This document shows positions 8,447 to 17,169 of a stretch of 64,000 bases of DNA, in pieces. Source of the stretch: Bacillus australimaris (GTDB lineage: Bacteria; Bacillota; Bacilli; Bacillales; Bacillaceae); assembly GCF_001307105.1 (NCBI RefSeq), contig NZ_LGYN01000023.1, forward strand, positions 1 to 64,000, in the 5' to 3' direction. Both the position numbers and the translations under genes were made by a program. The notes under the pieces are model-generated. The model was not told where the DNA came from, did not search any database, and saw only the letters and a program-made list of their open reading frames with translations. Each line of letters begins with the position of its first letter. The stretch's first letter is position 1.

Positions 8447-10054
8447 ATGCTTCAGCACAACATCAACGAAGAAGAAATCAAACAAACAGCCGAACAGATC
8501 AAAGAACTTCTTCCTTCAACAGATGAAAACAAACAACTCATCAAAAAAGCATTGATTACTTATAGACAGGACAGTGTGTATCGTCTCAAGCAAGAGTCTG
8601 ATACCGAATGGTCAGCTTATGTACATGACGTTGTGGCAGCAAGAGTCAACCTTCATGTGCTGTTTCCCGTGAGAAGCAGCTGCTCATGTCCAGCAGATGG
8701 ACTTTGTAAACACATTCTCGCTGTCTTCTTTTCGCTATACGCTCAAGTAGAGAGTGTGACCGGATTTACAGAAAATTGGTCAGAAAAGGATGAAGTACAG
8801 CGCAGCAAAGAACTGATTCGCCAGCACTTCCAAGTGAAGCGCCCAGACGAACAATCACTCCAAAGCTGGCTGACTTTTTTCCAAGAGGAATTTAACCTCT
8901 GGCTGAAACGGACACCAAAGCACCAGCAAACACCGCAGCATTTGTATTACGGCTATTTATCAATCCTAAAAAAACATGCACCTGCTTCACCTGAATTCAA
9001 GAGTTTGTATGCGATTCATACGTCGATTGATGTATGGTTAAGGCTTCATGAGCTGATCGACCTTGGCCGGCTTGATGCCGAAAAGGACTTTTATTCCATG
9101 AATCCATATGTAGAACAGCTCATGAACACCATTTTCGATTCAGTGGATCACTTGAAGACATACGCCCTTTCCTTTTCCCTCGATCCGTTTCTTGAAAACA
9201 CACCAACTGCCGTTCGCACACTTCTTCAAATCAATGGACCTTTCCAGCATGAACGAGTAGCGGTCTTTATGGAGATTTGGGGCACCATATTAAATAGAGG
9301 GAAATGGGTCAAAAAAGAAACTGAATTACTAAAGAACGCCCAGCAGCAAAAACAAACGGTTGAACGTACCATCGGACTGATGCACATGGATTATTTACTG
9401 AAAGAAGACGAAAGCCTTTTTCAACAATTACAGCTGCTCAATGCAGATATGCTGCCAAATGTGCTCAATTGGCTGAAGGATCTGACGAGCCGAAAGGACT
9501 GGAAGCGGCTCAAGCTCTGGTATCACGAAATTACTTATATATTAGAGGAATATTGCCAGCTCGACCTTTCCTACAGAGAACTGCGGGGAGCTGTCAGTGA
9601 TTTCTTCTTTTATTTAGATGCATACTTTAAGCAGACGAAGGATCATCATTTATATGAACGCTACCTTCAAATCTGTATGCCCTATGCGTTTACAGAATAC
9701 AGTCAGCTCTTGTATGCACAGCAGCGCTATGCGGAATGGATTGAGATTCACAGCCTTGTTGGTTTCTCGATCAGTGAGCTTGAGAAGGATCTGATCAAAC
9801 AGATTGCAAAAGAGGAGCCCGAAGCGCTTATTCCATCGTACCATCGTGAGATTTCACTGCTTCTTGATCAAAAGAATCGAAGTGCTTATCGAGAATCTGT
9901 GAAAATGTTAAAGAAGCTGCGCACGCTTTATCATAAAACGAAAAAAAACGCGATTTGGGAAAGATATGTTAAGCAGCTGCAAGATTCAACAAAACGGCTG
10001 CGTGCGTTCCAAGAGGAAATGAAGAAAGGAAAATTGATTAATGACACGCCATAA
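8447..10054 (+). CDS. ywqB: SWIM zinc-finger protein YwqB
   Basis: A 535-residue protein with a SWIM zinc finger near the N-terminus: Cys79, Cys81, Cys87 and His89 in CSCPADGLCKH. SWIM fingers bind nucleic acid or protein. The rest is helical and unannotated. It is paired with the SNF2 ATPase YwqA, whose start overlaps its end by 14 bp, which suggests one complex acting on DNA; the true role is unknown. The ATG at 8447 is chosen because AGGAG ends 8 nt upstream; a more upstream ATG (8414) lacks a site. TATAAT occurs at 8401-8406. Confidence 0.85.
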   Translation: MLQHNINEEEIKQTAEQIKELLPSTDENKQLIKKALITYRQDSVYRLKQESDTEWSAYVHDVVAARVNLHVLFPVRSSCSCPADGLCKHILAVFFSLYAQVESVTGFTENWSEKDEVQRSKELIRQHFQVKRPDEQSLQSWLTFFQEEFNLWLKRTPKHQQTPQHLYYGYLSILKKHAPASPEFKSLYAIHTSIDVWLRLHELIDLGRLDAEKDFYSMNPYVEQLMNTIFDSVDHLKTYALSFSLDPFLENTPTAVRTLLQINGPFQHERVAVFMEIWGTILNRGKWVKKETELLKNAQQQKQTVERTIGLMHMDYLLKEDESLFQQLQLLNADMLPNVLNWLKDLTSRKDWKRLKLWYHEITYILEEYCQLDLSYRELRGAVSDFFFYLDAYFKQTKDHHLYERYLQICMPYAFTEYSQLLYAQQRYAEWIEIHSLVGFSISELEKDLIKQIAKEEPEALIPSYHREISLLLDQKNRSAYRESVKMLKKLRTLYHKTKKNAIWERYVKQLQDSTKRLRAFQEEMKKGKLINDTP

Positions 10055-12818
10055 ACAAATTGTCATTCATGCAGAACAAACAGAAGATTTCTCTTTCACC
10101 ATTTCAGCGCAAGCAGAGGACGGACACCCTGTTCCGCTTAATGAAATGAAGAGGCAGCTTTTCCAATGGCACGAATCTTCTTTCTACGGAACATTCTTAG
10201 AAGATGTGAGCTTTATTGGCACACCCGCCTTCCTGTTAAGCCCTTGGATGACCGTTGAATTACTAGGAAAAAATTCATTTAATACATTTAGTCATGTGTC
10301 ATTAACAGATGAAACAGAACCGCTGATGAAAACAGCCTCAACCATTTATGAATTCATTGAGGATGAAGATTATGTTCCCGATTACGAGGCATGGACAAAA
10401 GGCGAGCTTCGGTTTAAAGACAAAGAAGGTCTATTAGATGGTTATACGGCTGATTGGTTCTCCTTTGCCGTACAGGATTACATTCAGTATGATGATGCCT
10501 TGCAGCACAAATGGAACCGTATGACCTCACAATCACCTGCACTCGCATCCTTCCAAGGGCATTTTCTAGATGAGCAGGATTTCTTAGAGACGATTGGGTG
10601 GATTGATGACGAGACACCGTTTACTGTCGGTTTACGCTTAAATGAGCCGGATTTTGACGGAGATGATTGGAAAATCGAAATGTTTTTGCGTGACAAGAAA
10701 AACAGTGACCTTCACTTCTTTGAAGGCATCCGCTCATTGAAAAGATCTTGGCATCCGTATCAAGATAAAATTTCAAGAGAGCTGGAACGATTCAGTCAAA
10801 TTGTGCCTTGGCTTTCTTTCACATCCGGCACCACGCTCATGTCAGAAGAAGAAGCATGGCTTTTCTTATCTGAAGCAAGTGAAACACTTGTGAATATGGG
10901 CATTGAAATTCTCCTTCCATCGTGGTGGCAAATTGTCAAAGATAGCACGATGATGCTAAAAGCAAGAATTTCATCAACACCGCGAGGCGAATCGCATGTT
11001 GGAATGGATGCCTTAATGGACTTTAATTGGCGCTTTGCTACAAACGGCATCGAACTGACAGAAGATGAGTTCAATGAGCTTGTCCAAAGTAAGAGGCGCC
11101 TTGTCAACATTCGAGGACAATGGATTAAAATAGACCCGACCTTCATCCAGCAAATGAAAAAGTGGATGGAGCGTGCTGAAAATGAAGGGCTTCACATGTC
11201 TGATATTTTGTCACGTGAACTGGCAGATCATGAAGCATCCTCTGAATCAGTTCCAGAGCTGCTAGACAGTTCAGCATTTGCCCATATTCAATTTGAACTT
11301 TCGTCGCAATTAAGAGGGCTTGTCCATCAGTTAAATGATACGCATGAGCTGCCTTCCTACGAAATGAGTGAGTCCTTTAAAGGCACACTGCGTCCGTATC
11401 AGCAGCACGGCGTCAACTGGCTTTTATTTTTAAGATCTCATGGATTTGGGGCTTGTTTAGCAGATGATATGGGTCTTGGAAAAACGATTCAAATGATTGC
11501 GTATTTCACCTATTTGAAGGAGCAGGAGCAAAATGCCGCTCCATCTCTCATCATTGCGCCAACCTCTGTTTTAGGAAACTGGCAGCGAGAGCTTGAAACA
11601 TTCGCTCCGCATTTGAATGTTGCCCTGCATTACGGCCCATCACGGCCTCAAGGGGAACACTTTACAAAGGCATACGAGTCAACAGATATTGTGCTGACGT
11701 CTTACGGACTGTCTCATTCTGACCGTGATGAATTAACGTCAGCAAAGTGGAATACCATTTGTTTAGACGAAGCCCAAAATATCAAGAACGCCCATACGAA
11801 ACAATCAAGAGCGATTAGACAGCTCAAAGGGCAGCATCACATTGCCCTCAGCGGGACACCAATGGAAAATCGTTTGACGGAGCTTTGGTCCATATTCGAC
11901 TTCGTTAACAAAGGATATCTTGGCAGCCTGACCAGCTTTCATAAGAAATTCGTCCTTCCGATTGAAAAAGACCGTGAAGAGAAAAGAATTGAACAGCTGC
12001 AGCAGCTGATCAAGCCTTTCTTACTAAGAAGAACAAAACAAGATGAAGAGGTTGCCCTGAACCTGCCTGAGAAACTTGAAGAAAAAGAATTTATTCCGCT
12101 ATCCGCTGAGCAGGCATCTTTATATGAACAGCTCGTGAAGGATACATTTGAACACATGGCGTCATTAACAGGGATGCAGCGAAAAGCGATTATTTTAAGT
12201 ATGCTTGGCAGACTCAAACAGATTTGCGATCACCCTGCTCTCTATTTAAAAGAGAGTGGAACAGATGTGAAACTGCTGAAACGTTCATTAAAAATGGATA
12301 AACTCGCAGAGCTGTTAAAAGCCATACATGAGCAAGGAGAAAGCTGTCTGATCTTTACTCAGTATATTGAAATGGGCAACATGATCAAGCAGCTGGCAGA
12401 AAAGATGTTTGGAGAACCAGTCCAATTCTTAAATGGCAGCCTGTCAAAACAGGAGCGGGACAAAATGGTAGACCGCTTCCAAAAGAAAGAATTCAACATC
12501 TTAATTCTTTCTTTAAAGGCAGGAGGCACAGGACTCAACCTAACCGCCGCAAACCATGTCATCCACTACGATAGATGGTGGAATCCTGCTGTGGAAAACC
12601 AAGCGACAGATCGAGCTTATCGAATTGGACAAAAACGATTTGTACACGTCCATAAGATGATCACAACGGGCACGATCGAGGAAAAAATCGATCAAATGCT
12701 CGAAACAAAACAAACGTTAAATGATCAAATCATCCAAAGTGAAAGCTGGATTACAGAGCTCTCGACGAACGAACTAGAAGATTTATTTACATTAAGTGCT
12801 GCTGCTCAATCATCTTAA
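10041..12818 (+). CDS. ywqA: SNF2-family helicase-like ATPase YwqA
   Basis: A 925-residue SWI2/SNF2-type ATPase. The N-terminal half is a bacterial-specific domain. The C-terminal half holds both RecA-like lobes: motif I DDMGLGKTIQMIAYF, the DEAQ box LDEAQNIKN, TPMENRLTELWSIF, and motif VI QATDRAYRIGQ. Such proteins translocate on duplex DNA and remodel DNA-protein complexes. Close homologues are RapA-like proteins and YqhH; the YwqA assignment rests on its coupling to YwqB. The start overlaps ywqB and is preceded by GAAAGG. Complete and ended by a strong bidirectional terminator. Confidence 0.9.
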   Translation: MTRHKQIVIHAEQTEDFSFTISAQAEDGHPVPLNEMKRQLFQWHESSFYGTFLEDVSFIGTPAFLLSPWMTVELLGKNSFNTFSHVSLTDETEPLMKTASTIYEFIEDEDYVPDYEAWTKGELRFKDKEGLLDGYTADWFSFAVQDYIQYDDALQHKWNRMTSQSPALASFQGHFLDEQDFLETIGWIDDETPFTVGLRLNEPDFDGDDWKIEMFLRDKKNSDLHFFEGIRSLKRSWHPYQDKISRELERFSQIVPWLSFTSGTTLMSEEEAWLFLSEASETLVNMGIEILLPSWWQIVKDSTMMLKARISSTPRGESHVGMDALMDFNWRFATNGIELTEDEFNELVQSKRRLVNIRGQWIKIDPTFIQQMKKWMERAENEGLHMSDILSRELADHEASSESVPELLDSSAFAHIQFELSSQLRGLVHQLNDTHELPSYEMSESFKGTLRPYQQHGVNWLLFLRSHGFGACLADDMGLGKTIQMIAYFTYLKEQEQNAAPSLIIAPTSVLGNWQRELETFAPHLNVALHYGPSRPQGEHFTKAYESTDIVLTSYGLSHSDRDELTSAKWNTICLDEAQNIKNAHTKQSRAIRQLKGQHHIALSGTPMENRLTELWSIFDFVNKGYLGSLTSFHKKFVLPIEKDREEKRIEQLQQLIKPFLLRRTKQDEEVALNLPEKLEEKEFIPLSAEQASLYEQLVKDTFEHMASLTGMQRKAIILSMLGRLKQICDHPALYLKESGTDVKLLKRSLKMDKLAELLKAIHEQGESCLIFTQYIEMGNMIKQLAEKMFGEPVQFLNGSLSKQERDKMVDRFQKKEFNILILSLKAGGTGLNLTAANHVIHYDRWWNPAVENQATDRAYRIGQKRFVHVHKMITTGTIEEKIDQMLETKQTLNDQIIQSESWITELSTNELEDLFTLSAAAQSS

Positions 12819-12826
12819 TCACAGCA

Positions 12827-12870
12827 AAAAGAGGACTTTTCATGAAACTTGAGAAAAGTCCTCTTTTTTT
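12827..12870. terminator. bidirectional terminator between ywqA and ytvA
   Basis: AAAAGAGGACTTTT (12827-12840) pairs with AAAAGTCCTCTTTT (12854-12867). There are T-runs on the plus side and T-rich sequence on the minus side. Confidence 0.9.
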
Positions 12871-12887
12871 AATTTCATAAGAACGTA

Positions 12888-13676
12888 TTAAATGTTCAGC
12901 TTTTTCAATGCAGATTTCACGTTCATATACGTATTTAATTCACGGAAGTCCTCTCTCATTTCTCCCATTTTCATCGCCAGATTCGGTTTAATTCCGGTCA
13001 CAATGAGTTCAGTACCCGTCATTAAAATTAAATCGTTCAGCTTAAAGATCGCATCTGCCACAAATGAATCCACTTCTAATAAACCAGACAGATCGACAAT
13101 AAAATAATCATCCTTGGATTGAGAAATATAGGTGGAGACCGTTGAAATGATCTTATCAAATCTTGGCGCTGTTAATGTACCAATGATCGGTAATACAGAT
13201 ATACCATCTTTTACAGGTACGATTGGGACTGAAATATTCAGCACTTCATCAATTGATTGCTCAAGAAGCTCCTGCTGTTCCTTCTCTTTCGTGACATCTT
13301 TTTGCAGACCAACGAAATAAAGACGTTTCCCTTCATTTTCGTCAATCCAAAGAGGAGCCACACTTAACTCGTTCCAAAACATTTGTCCAGATTTTTTATA
13401 ATTTTTCAACTGAACAGTGACAGCCTCCTTGTTCTCAATGGCTGCTCTAATTTGTTTGAGAACGATTTGCTCGGTTTCATCTCCCTGAAGGAAACGACAA
13501 TTCCTTCCCAATACTTCGGGTTCTTGATAGCCTGTCATATCTAAAAAGCCCTTGTTCACATATATTAAAGGATTATCAGGTAAAGACGGGTCCGTCACCG
13601 TCAGGCCAACCTGAGTATAGTCCAAGGCTTCCTTGATTAAATGCAGATTTTCGGACTTATAAGATTCCAGCGCCAT
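12888..13676 (-). CDS. ytvA: blue-light receptor YtvA (LOV-STAS)
   Basis: Flavin-based photoreceptor of 262 residues. The LOV domain spans about residues 15-130 with the photoactive Cys60 in GRNCRFLQG; light forms a covalent FMN-cysteine adduct. A linker helix and a C-terminal STAS domain (about 150-258) follow. In B. subtilis YtvA acts through the stressosome to raise SigB activity. The start ATG has AAGGAG upstream. It has its own SigA-like promoter (13726-13754) and no visible SigB promoter. In B. subtilis ytvA is in another genomic region, so this position is specific to this lineage. Confidence 0.93.
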   Translation of the reverse strand: MALESYKSENLHLIKEALDYTQVGLTVTDPSLPDNPLIYVNKGFLDMTGYQEPEVLGRNCRFLQGDETEQIVLKQIRAAIENKEAVTVQLKNYKKSGQMFWNELSVAPLWIDENEGKRLYFVGLQKDVTKEKEQQELLEQSIDEVLNISVPIVPVKDGISVLPIIGTLTAPRFDKIISTVSTYISQSKDDYFIVDLSGLLEVDSFVADAIFKLNDLILMTGTELIVTGIKPNLAMKMGEMREDFRELNTYMNVKSALKKLNI

Positions 13677-13725
13677 TCGTTTACTCTCCTTAAGTGCCTT
13701 ACAAGCGGGTTATATTCATAATTAA

Positions 13726-13754
13726 ATTATATGATGTTCCACATCAGGTGTAAA
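13726..13754 (-). promoter_or_regulatory. SigA promoter of ytvA
   Basis: On the minus strand: TTTACA (13754-13749), 17 bp, perfect TATAAT (13731-13726). It lies about 50 bp upstream of the ytvA start. Confidence 0.7.
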
Positions 13755-13829
13755 TAGAAGTAGTTCTGAATTCCTCTTTTGTAGAATGCGCTTAATCCTA
13801 TAAGGTTTATACAATTACATTCGATTCAA

Positions 13830-14699
13830 TTACTTCAAAAGGTTTCGAATCATATGCGCCACACCATGTTCATCATTTGTTAACGTGATATGATCAGCGA
13901 TTTCTTTTATATCCTGTCTCGCATTGCCCATCGCAACCCCAATACCAGCTGCTTGAAGCATCGATTCGTCATTTAAACTGTCTCCTACAGCCGCTGTCTG
14001 GCTTAAAGGAATACCTAGTCTTTCTGTCAATCTTGTTAATGCCTGTCCTTTAGATGCATCCTTGGAACCAATTTCAAAGTTATGATCAGCCGAGCTGACC
14101 AATGTTAGGTCTGAATCATCACCAAACATATCCCATCCGGCTTTCAATCTGTCTTGAAAGAAAGAGAAACCTAAGATGTTGTAAAATGAAAGCTTTCGCT
14201 CCTCACGAAACAATTCTTTATATGTATCAATATAAGCAAACCCTGACTGGCTGTATTGAACCTCTGCTGCTTGTTTTAGAACATTTTGATCCGTTTCTGG
14301 ATTTGCACTTTTTAAGCGGTCCATCTCAATTGCAAGAAGCTCTCTGCCGCGATTCGGTGTGAAAATAGCTTCGTTTGTAAAAACTTCATAATAATAATCA
14401 CGTTCTTCTAGCCATGACAATATGTGTTGTGCCTTCTCTTCTTGTAAAGCAGCTGAATGGTACACGTGGCCCGTTGGATCATGAATCACAGCTCCATTGG
14501 CACTAATCACCCATGTATTCATACCAAGCTGATCAAAAATAGACTTCACATCAAAATACGCTCTTCCTGTTGAAACGACAATCTCAATTCCGTTCGCCGC
14601 TGCTTCCTTTAATGCCTGCTCGTTTTCCTGACTCACTTTGTGTTCACTGTTCAATAAAGTTCCGTCTAAATCCGTTGCGATTAATTGAATGTTTGTCAT
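13830..14699 (-). CDS. ywpJ: Cof-type HAD phosphatase, YwpJ-like
   Basis: Class IIB (Cof/YidA) haloacid dehalogenase-like hydrolase of 289 residues. Motif I is DLDGTLLN with both catalytic Asp residues; the C-terminal motif is GDSLNDESML. Members dephosphorylate sugar phosphates, FMN or PLP; the substrate cannot be told from sequence. Named YwpJ from family and neighbourhood; YkrA, YitU or YwtE relatives are possible. The ATG at 14699 is preceded by AAAGGAG; an in-frame extension to 14837 would run into the RNA terminator region and has no ribosome binding site. Lies 100 bp downstream of the candidate RNA at 14799-15017. Confidence 0.8.
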   Translation of the reverse strand: MTNIQLIATDLDGTLLNSEHKVSQENEQALKEAAANGIEIVVSTGRAYFDVKSIFDQLGMNTWVISANGAVIHDPTGHVYHSAALQEEKAQHILSWLEERDYYYEVFTNEAIFTPNRGRELLAIEMDRLKSANPETDQNVLKQAAEVQYSQSGFAYIDTYKELFREERKLSFYNILGFSFFQDRLKAGWDMFGDDSDLTLVSSADHNFEIGSKDASKGQALTRLTERLGIPLSQTAAVGDSLNDESMLQAAGIGVAMGNARQDIKEIADHITLTNDEHGVAHMIRNLLK

Positions 14700-14798
14700 C
14701 GTTTTCTCCTTTTTGTCTTTATTTTCAAGCGACCTACCATAAATAAAAGTATGAAATGAGTAACCACTAATTGCAAGAGTTGAGCGGTTGAACAGTGA

Positions 14799-15017
14799 AT
14801 AAAAGGGTACCCGGCCACGATAAGTGACCGGATACACACAAGGGGATTCATAGGGGACACATGCCTATTCAAAGAAGCATTGGTTCTATTACGCAGTGTT
14901 CTTATGCACAAGGCAGCGTCTATCAGCTTTAGCTAGAGGGGGGCTGTCAGATGCTAGACGTTACCTTTTGATTCGGGACTTGCCTCCTTTCCTTTCAACT
15001 GCCCCTAGTCTACTGAG
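14799..15017 (-). ncRNA. unassigned structured RNA of about 220 nt
   Basis: A minus-strand unit with a promoter (15024-15051), no convincing ORF and a terminator-like hairpin (14807-14835). In the terminator stem two positions pair as G-U only on the minus strand, which supports transcription from that strand. Other complementary parts: a 5' UAGGGG near 15007 with CCCCUA near 14855, and CGTCTA (near 14914) with TAGACG (14955-14960) enclosing CAGC/GCTG arms. It contains an AAAGGAGG-like purine stretch with no start codon after it, and two C-rich single-strand candidates. No match to riboswitch cores I know (T-box, SAM, FMN, TPP, glmS, purine, lysine, ydaO) or to tmRNA, SRP RNA or RNase P. Length is in the range of 6S RNA. 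It could also be a long leader for ywpJ. Confidence 0.5.
14807..14835 (-). terminator. terminator-like hairpin of the candidate RNA
   Basis: On the minus strand GTATCCGGTCAC pairs with GTGGCCGGGTAC (12 bp, two G-U), loop TTATC, followed by CCTTTTATT. The T-run is short and offset, so termination may be partial and read-through into ywpJ is possible. Confidence 0.55.
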
Positions 15018-15023
15018 AAAAGC

Positions 15024-15051
15024 TGTATATGACAAAACACGAAAATAGCAA
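15024..15051 (-). promoter_or_regulatory. SigA-like promoter of the candidate RNA
   Basis: On the minus strand: TTGCTA (15051-15046), 16 bp, TATACA (15029-15024). The predicted start is near 15017. Confidence 0.55.
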
Positions 15052-15080
15052 AATAGACCTTCAAATTCTCTATTTCCTCT

Positions 15081-15437
15081 TTAATTTCTGTTTTTTACTG
15101 CTTGCGTATAAAACATCATCTTGTTTTGTTTGATAAAATACTTATTTTTCATAAATTGATTAAAAACGTCTGAATGAATCCAATTACTAGAAGGCATGTG
15201 AATATAATCAGATCCGTCCCACGCAAACCAATAAAAACAAAGCCGGCCATCATGAATCGACAGTTGAAACTCAAAGCAGTCCATTCGATCCTCGGTGACG
15301 TATTGAAACGTGAGTGACTCACCTTCTTCCATGTACACATCACAAAATGAAAGAATGTCTCCCCATGAATAAACGCGCATATCGCTCGTTGCCTTCTCCT
15401 TACCAATATGTATATTTCGCAGTAGATAGGATTCCAT
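15081..15437 (-). CDS. conserved hypothetical protein, YwpG position
   Basis: A 118-residue soluble protein, rich in aromatic residues (FYWFAWDGSDYIHMPSSNW), with no signal peptide, membrane segment or recognisable motif. By position, divergent from ywpF, it occupies the place of B. subtilis YwpG; sequence identity with YwpG could not be checked. The ATG at 15437 is chosen because AAAGGAG lies 7 nt upstream; an upstream ATG at 15458 falls before that site. It is monocistronic and is followed closely by the promoter of the candidate RNA on the same strand. Confidence 0.7.
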   Translation of the reverse strand: MESYLLRNIHIGKEKATSDMRVYSWGDILSFCDVYMEEGESLTFQYVTEDRMDCFEFQLSIHDGRLCFYWFAWDGSDYIHMPSSNWIHSDVFNQFMKNKYFIKQNKMMFYTQAVKNRN

Positions 15438-15554
15438 AAAACAACTCCTTTCACTCATGTGCAGCTAGTTCTTTGCAGGCAGCGGTTTCATTAATACAGA
15501 TGTTGTATGCTATAATAATACTTACGAATAATGAACGCTTGTGAGGTGATAAAT

Positions 15555-15965
15555 ATGAAAACCTTTAGGCTGATTGATTTAAAAATTGAACTTGATCCAG
15601 AGCAAGATAAAATGTCCAGCATTCCCCTTCGTGACGGCTTAATCATTAATAAAGAAGACGGTGAAAATCACTGGATGATCGAGGCACTCATTCCAAAGAA
15701 GCATAGACAGGTGTTTGAGGTGCTCTTTCAGCAGCACACAGAAGTGAAGATTCTTGTGACGATCACTAAAGAAAACAACCGCCCTGTTCATTTATCTGTC
15801 CAAGTCAAAAACATCGTTGCCTTAGAAGAAAACATTTCTGTGTTACTTGATGGTAAAATGATTACAAATCGTTATAGAACAGAAACCGAAGAAGTATTAA
15901 AAGACCTCGTCAAAGAGGGGCTGTCAGGAGAAAAACTACTGGATGCTTTTAAACAAAACACATAA
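15555..15965 (+). CDS. ywpF: YwpF family protein
   Basis: A 136-residue protein of the YwpF family, starting MKTFRLIDLKIELD. It is soluble and its function is not established; the family is found in Bacillus near ssbB and fabZ. The start ATG at 15555 follows GAGGTGAT at 4 nt; an upstream ATG at 15531 precedes that site. A TATAAT at 15511-15516 is a plausible -10. It is followed by a bidirectional terminator shared with mscL. Confidence 0.85.
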   Translation: MKTFRLIDLKIELDPEQDKMSSIPLRDGLIINKEDGENHWMIEALIPKKHRQVFEVLFQQHTEVKILVTITKENNRPVHLSVQVKNIVALEENISVLLDGKMITNRYRTETEEVLKDLVKEGLSGEKLLDAFKQNT

Positions 15966-15966
15966 A

Positions 15967-15993
15967 AAAGAGCGGGATTAGCCGCTCTTTTTC
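15967..15993. terminator. bidirectional terminator ywpF/mscL
   Basis: AAAGAGCGG (15967-15975) pairs with CCGCTCTTT (15982-15990). A-run on the left and T-run on the right serve both converging genes. Confidence 0.88.
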
Positions 15994-16388
15994 TATTGCA
16001 CATCTTTCGATTGGCTTTGATTTTTCAATAGATCTCTAATTTCAGTTAGTAAAACTTCCGTTTGATCCGGCGTTTCTACTACTTCTTCTTCCTCTACCTT
16101 TTTCCGCTTTAATTTATTCAAATAACGAATAAAGATAAAAATGGAAAACGAGATAATCAAGAAATCAACCACGGTTTGAATAAAGTTTCCATATAAAATT
16201 TGAGCAGCTCCGATTTTAATGGATAAACCGCTAAAGTCATGTCCTCCGATAATAATACCAACGAGCGGCATGATCAAATCATTCACAAGAGAAGTGACAA
16301 TTTTGCCAAATGCTCCCCCAATGATGACACCTACAGCCAAGTCAATTACATTTCCCTTGACGGCAAACTCTCTAAATTCTTTTAGCAT
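15993..16388 (-). CDS. mscL: large-conductance mechanosensitive channel MscL
   Basis: A 131-residue homopentameric channel that opens under membrane tension to release solutes on hypo-osmotic shock. The N-terminus [20 protein letters not shown] and the pore-lining TM1 ([17 protein letters not shown]) are typical. TM2 lies at about residues 72-92, followed by a charged cytoplasmic helix bundle. Length and both membrane segments match the family. Start ATG at 16388 with AAGGTGAT upstream. Confidence 0.96.
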   Translation of the reverse strand: MLKEFREFAVKGNVIDLAVGVIIGGAFGKIVTSLVNDLIMPLVGIIIGGHDFSGLSIKIGAAQILYGNFIQTVVDFLIISFSIFIFIRYLNKLKRKKVEEEEVVETPDQTEVLLTEIRDLLKNQSQSKDVQ

Positions 16389-16478
16389 CTTTTATCACCT
16401 TCATCTTTTTTTGTCTAATATGACGTTTTTTTGTCAAAATTGCAAGTCCTTGTCCGTTCTAACTGACCGTATCGACAT

Positions 16479-16508
16479 AAAAAAGCGATTCATCCTTGAT
16501 GAACCGCT
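16479..16508 (-). terminator. fabZ terminator
   Basis: AGCGATTCATC (16484-16494) pairs with GATGAACCGCT (16498-16508), with a 3-nt loop and one wobble. On the minus strand it ends in a T-run. Confidence 0.8.
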
Positions 16509-16515
16509 AAGTAAA

Positions 16516-16950
16516 TCACGATACTTTAGGACCGATAGAAAAAGTCAGTTCGGCTTCACATGCAACTTCACCGTCTACTGTGGCTACTGCTTTTCCTTTT
16601 GCAACGGGACCACGGAGACGCGTCACTTCCACTTCTAAACGAAGCTGATCGCCAGGCTTAACCTGTCTTTTAAATCGGCAGCCGTCAATCCCTGCAAACA
16701 AACCAATTTTCCCTTTGTTTTCTTCCTTGCCTAACATAATCACACCAAAAACCTGTGCGAGTGCTTCTACAATAAGCACACCCGGCATGACTGGGTATCC
16801 TGGGAAATGACCATTAAAAAATTCTTCATTCACTGTGACATTTTTAATCCCAACCGCTCTTTTCTCTCCATCAACCTCTAAAATACGGTCGACCAATAAG
16901 AATGGGTAACGATGTGGAATAATGTTTTGAATTTGCTGAGCATCAAGCAT
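16516..16950 (-). CDS. fabZ: 3-hydroxyacyl-ACP dehydratase FabZ
   Basis: Dehydrates 3-hydroxyacyl-ACP to trans-2-enoyl-ACP in fatty acid elongation (FAS II). The hot-dog fold protein of 144 residues has the catalytic His48 in [13 protein letters not shown] and Glu62 in VEALAQ. Start ATG at 16950 with AAAGGAG upstream. It is monogenic, between mscL and the divergent rap gene, as in B. subtilis (ywpB). Confidence 0.96.
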   Translation of the reverse strand: MLDAQQIQNIIPHRYPFLLVDRILEVDGEKRAVGIKNVTVNEEFFNGHFPGYPVMPGVLIVEALAQVFGVIMLGKEENKGKIGLFAGIDGCRFKRQVKPGDQLRLEVEVTRLRGPVAKGKAVATVDGEVACEAELTFSIGPKVS

Positions 16951-17169
16951 ATCTTGATCTCTCCTTTTTTTCTATATCGCTGATCTTCATTTGATTCCTA
17001 TAGAAGTATATTATGAATGCTGGCATTTTTCAATGTCCGCCTTACGTTAATGGTAAAAAATAGAATCTACTATTACCAATTGTCATCAAATATAATCCAC
17101 ACTACACTCATTGTTTTTTCACAAATATGGTAAAATATATTACATCATAGATTGAATAAGAGGGTAAAA

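Noticed and set aside
14799..15017. T-box, SAM, FMN, TPP, lysine, purine or ydaO riboswitch for ywpJ
   Set aside because: None of the conserved cores (for example the T-box anti-terminator or the FMN and SAM signatures) is present.
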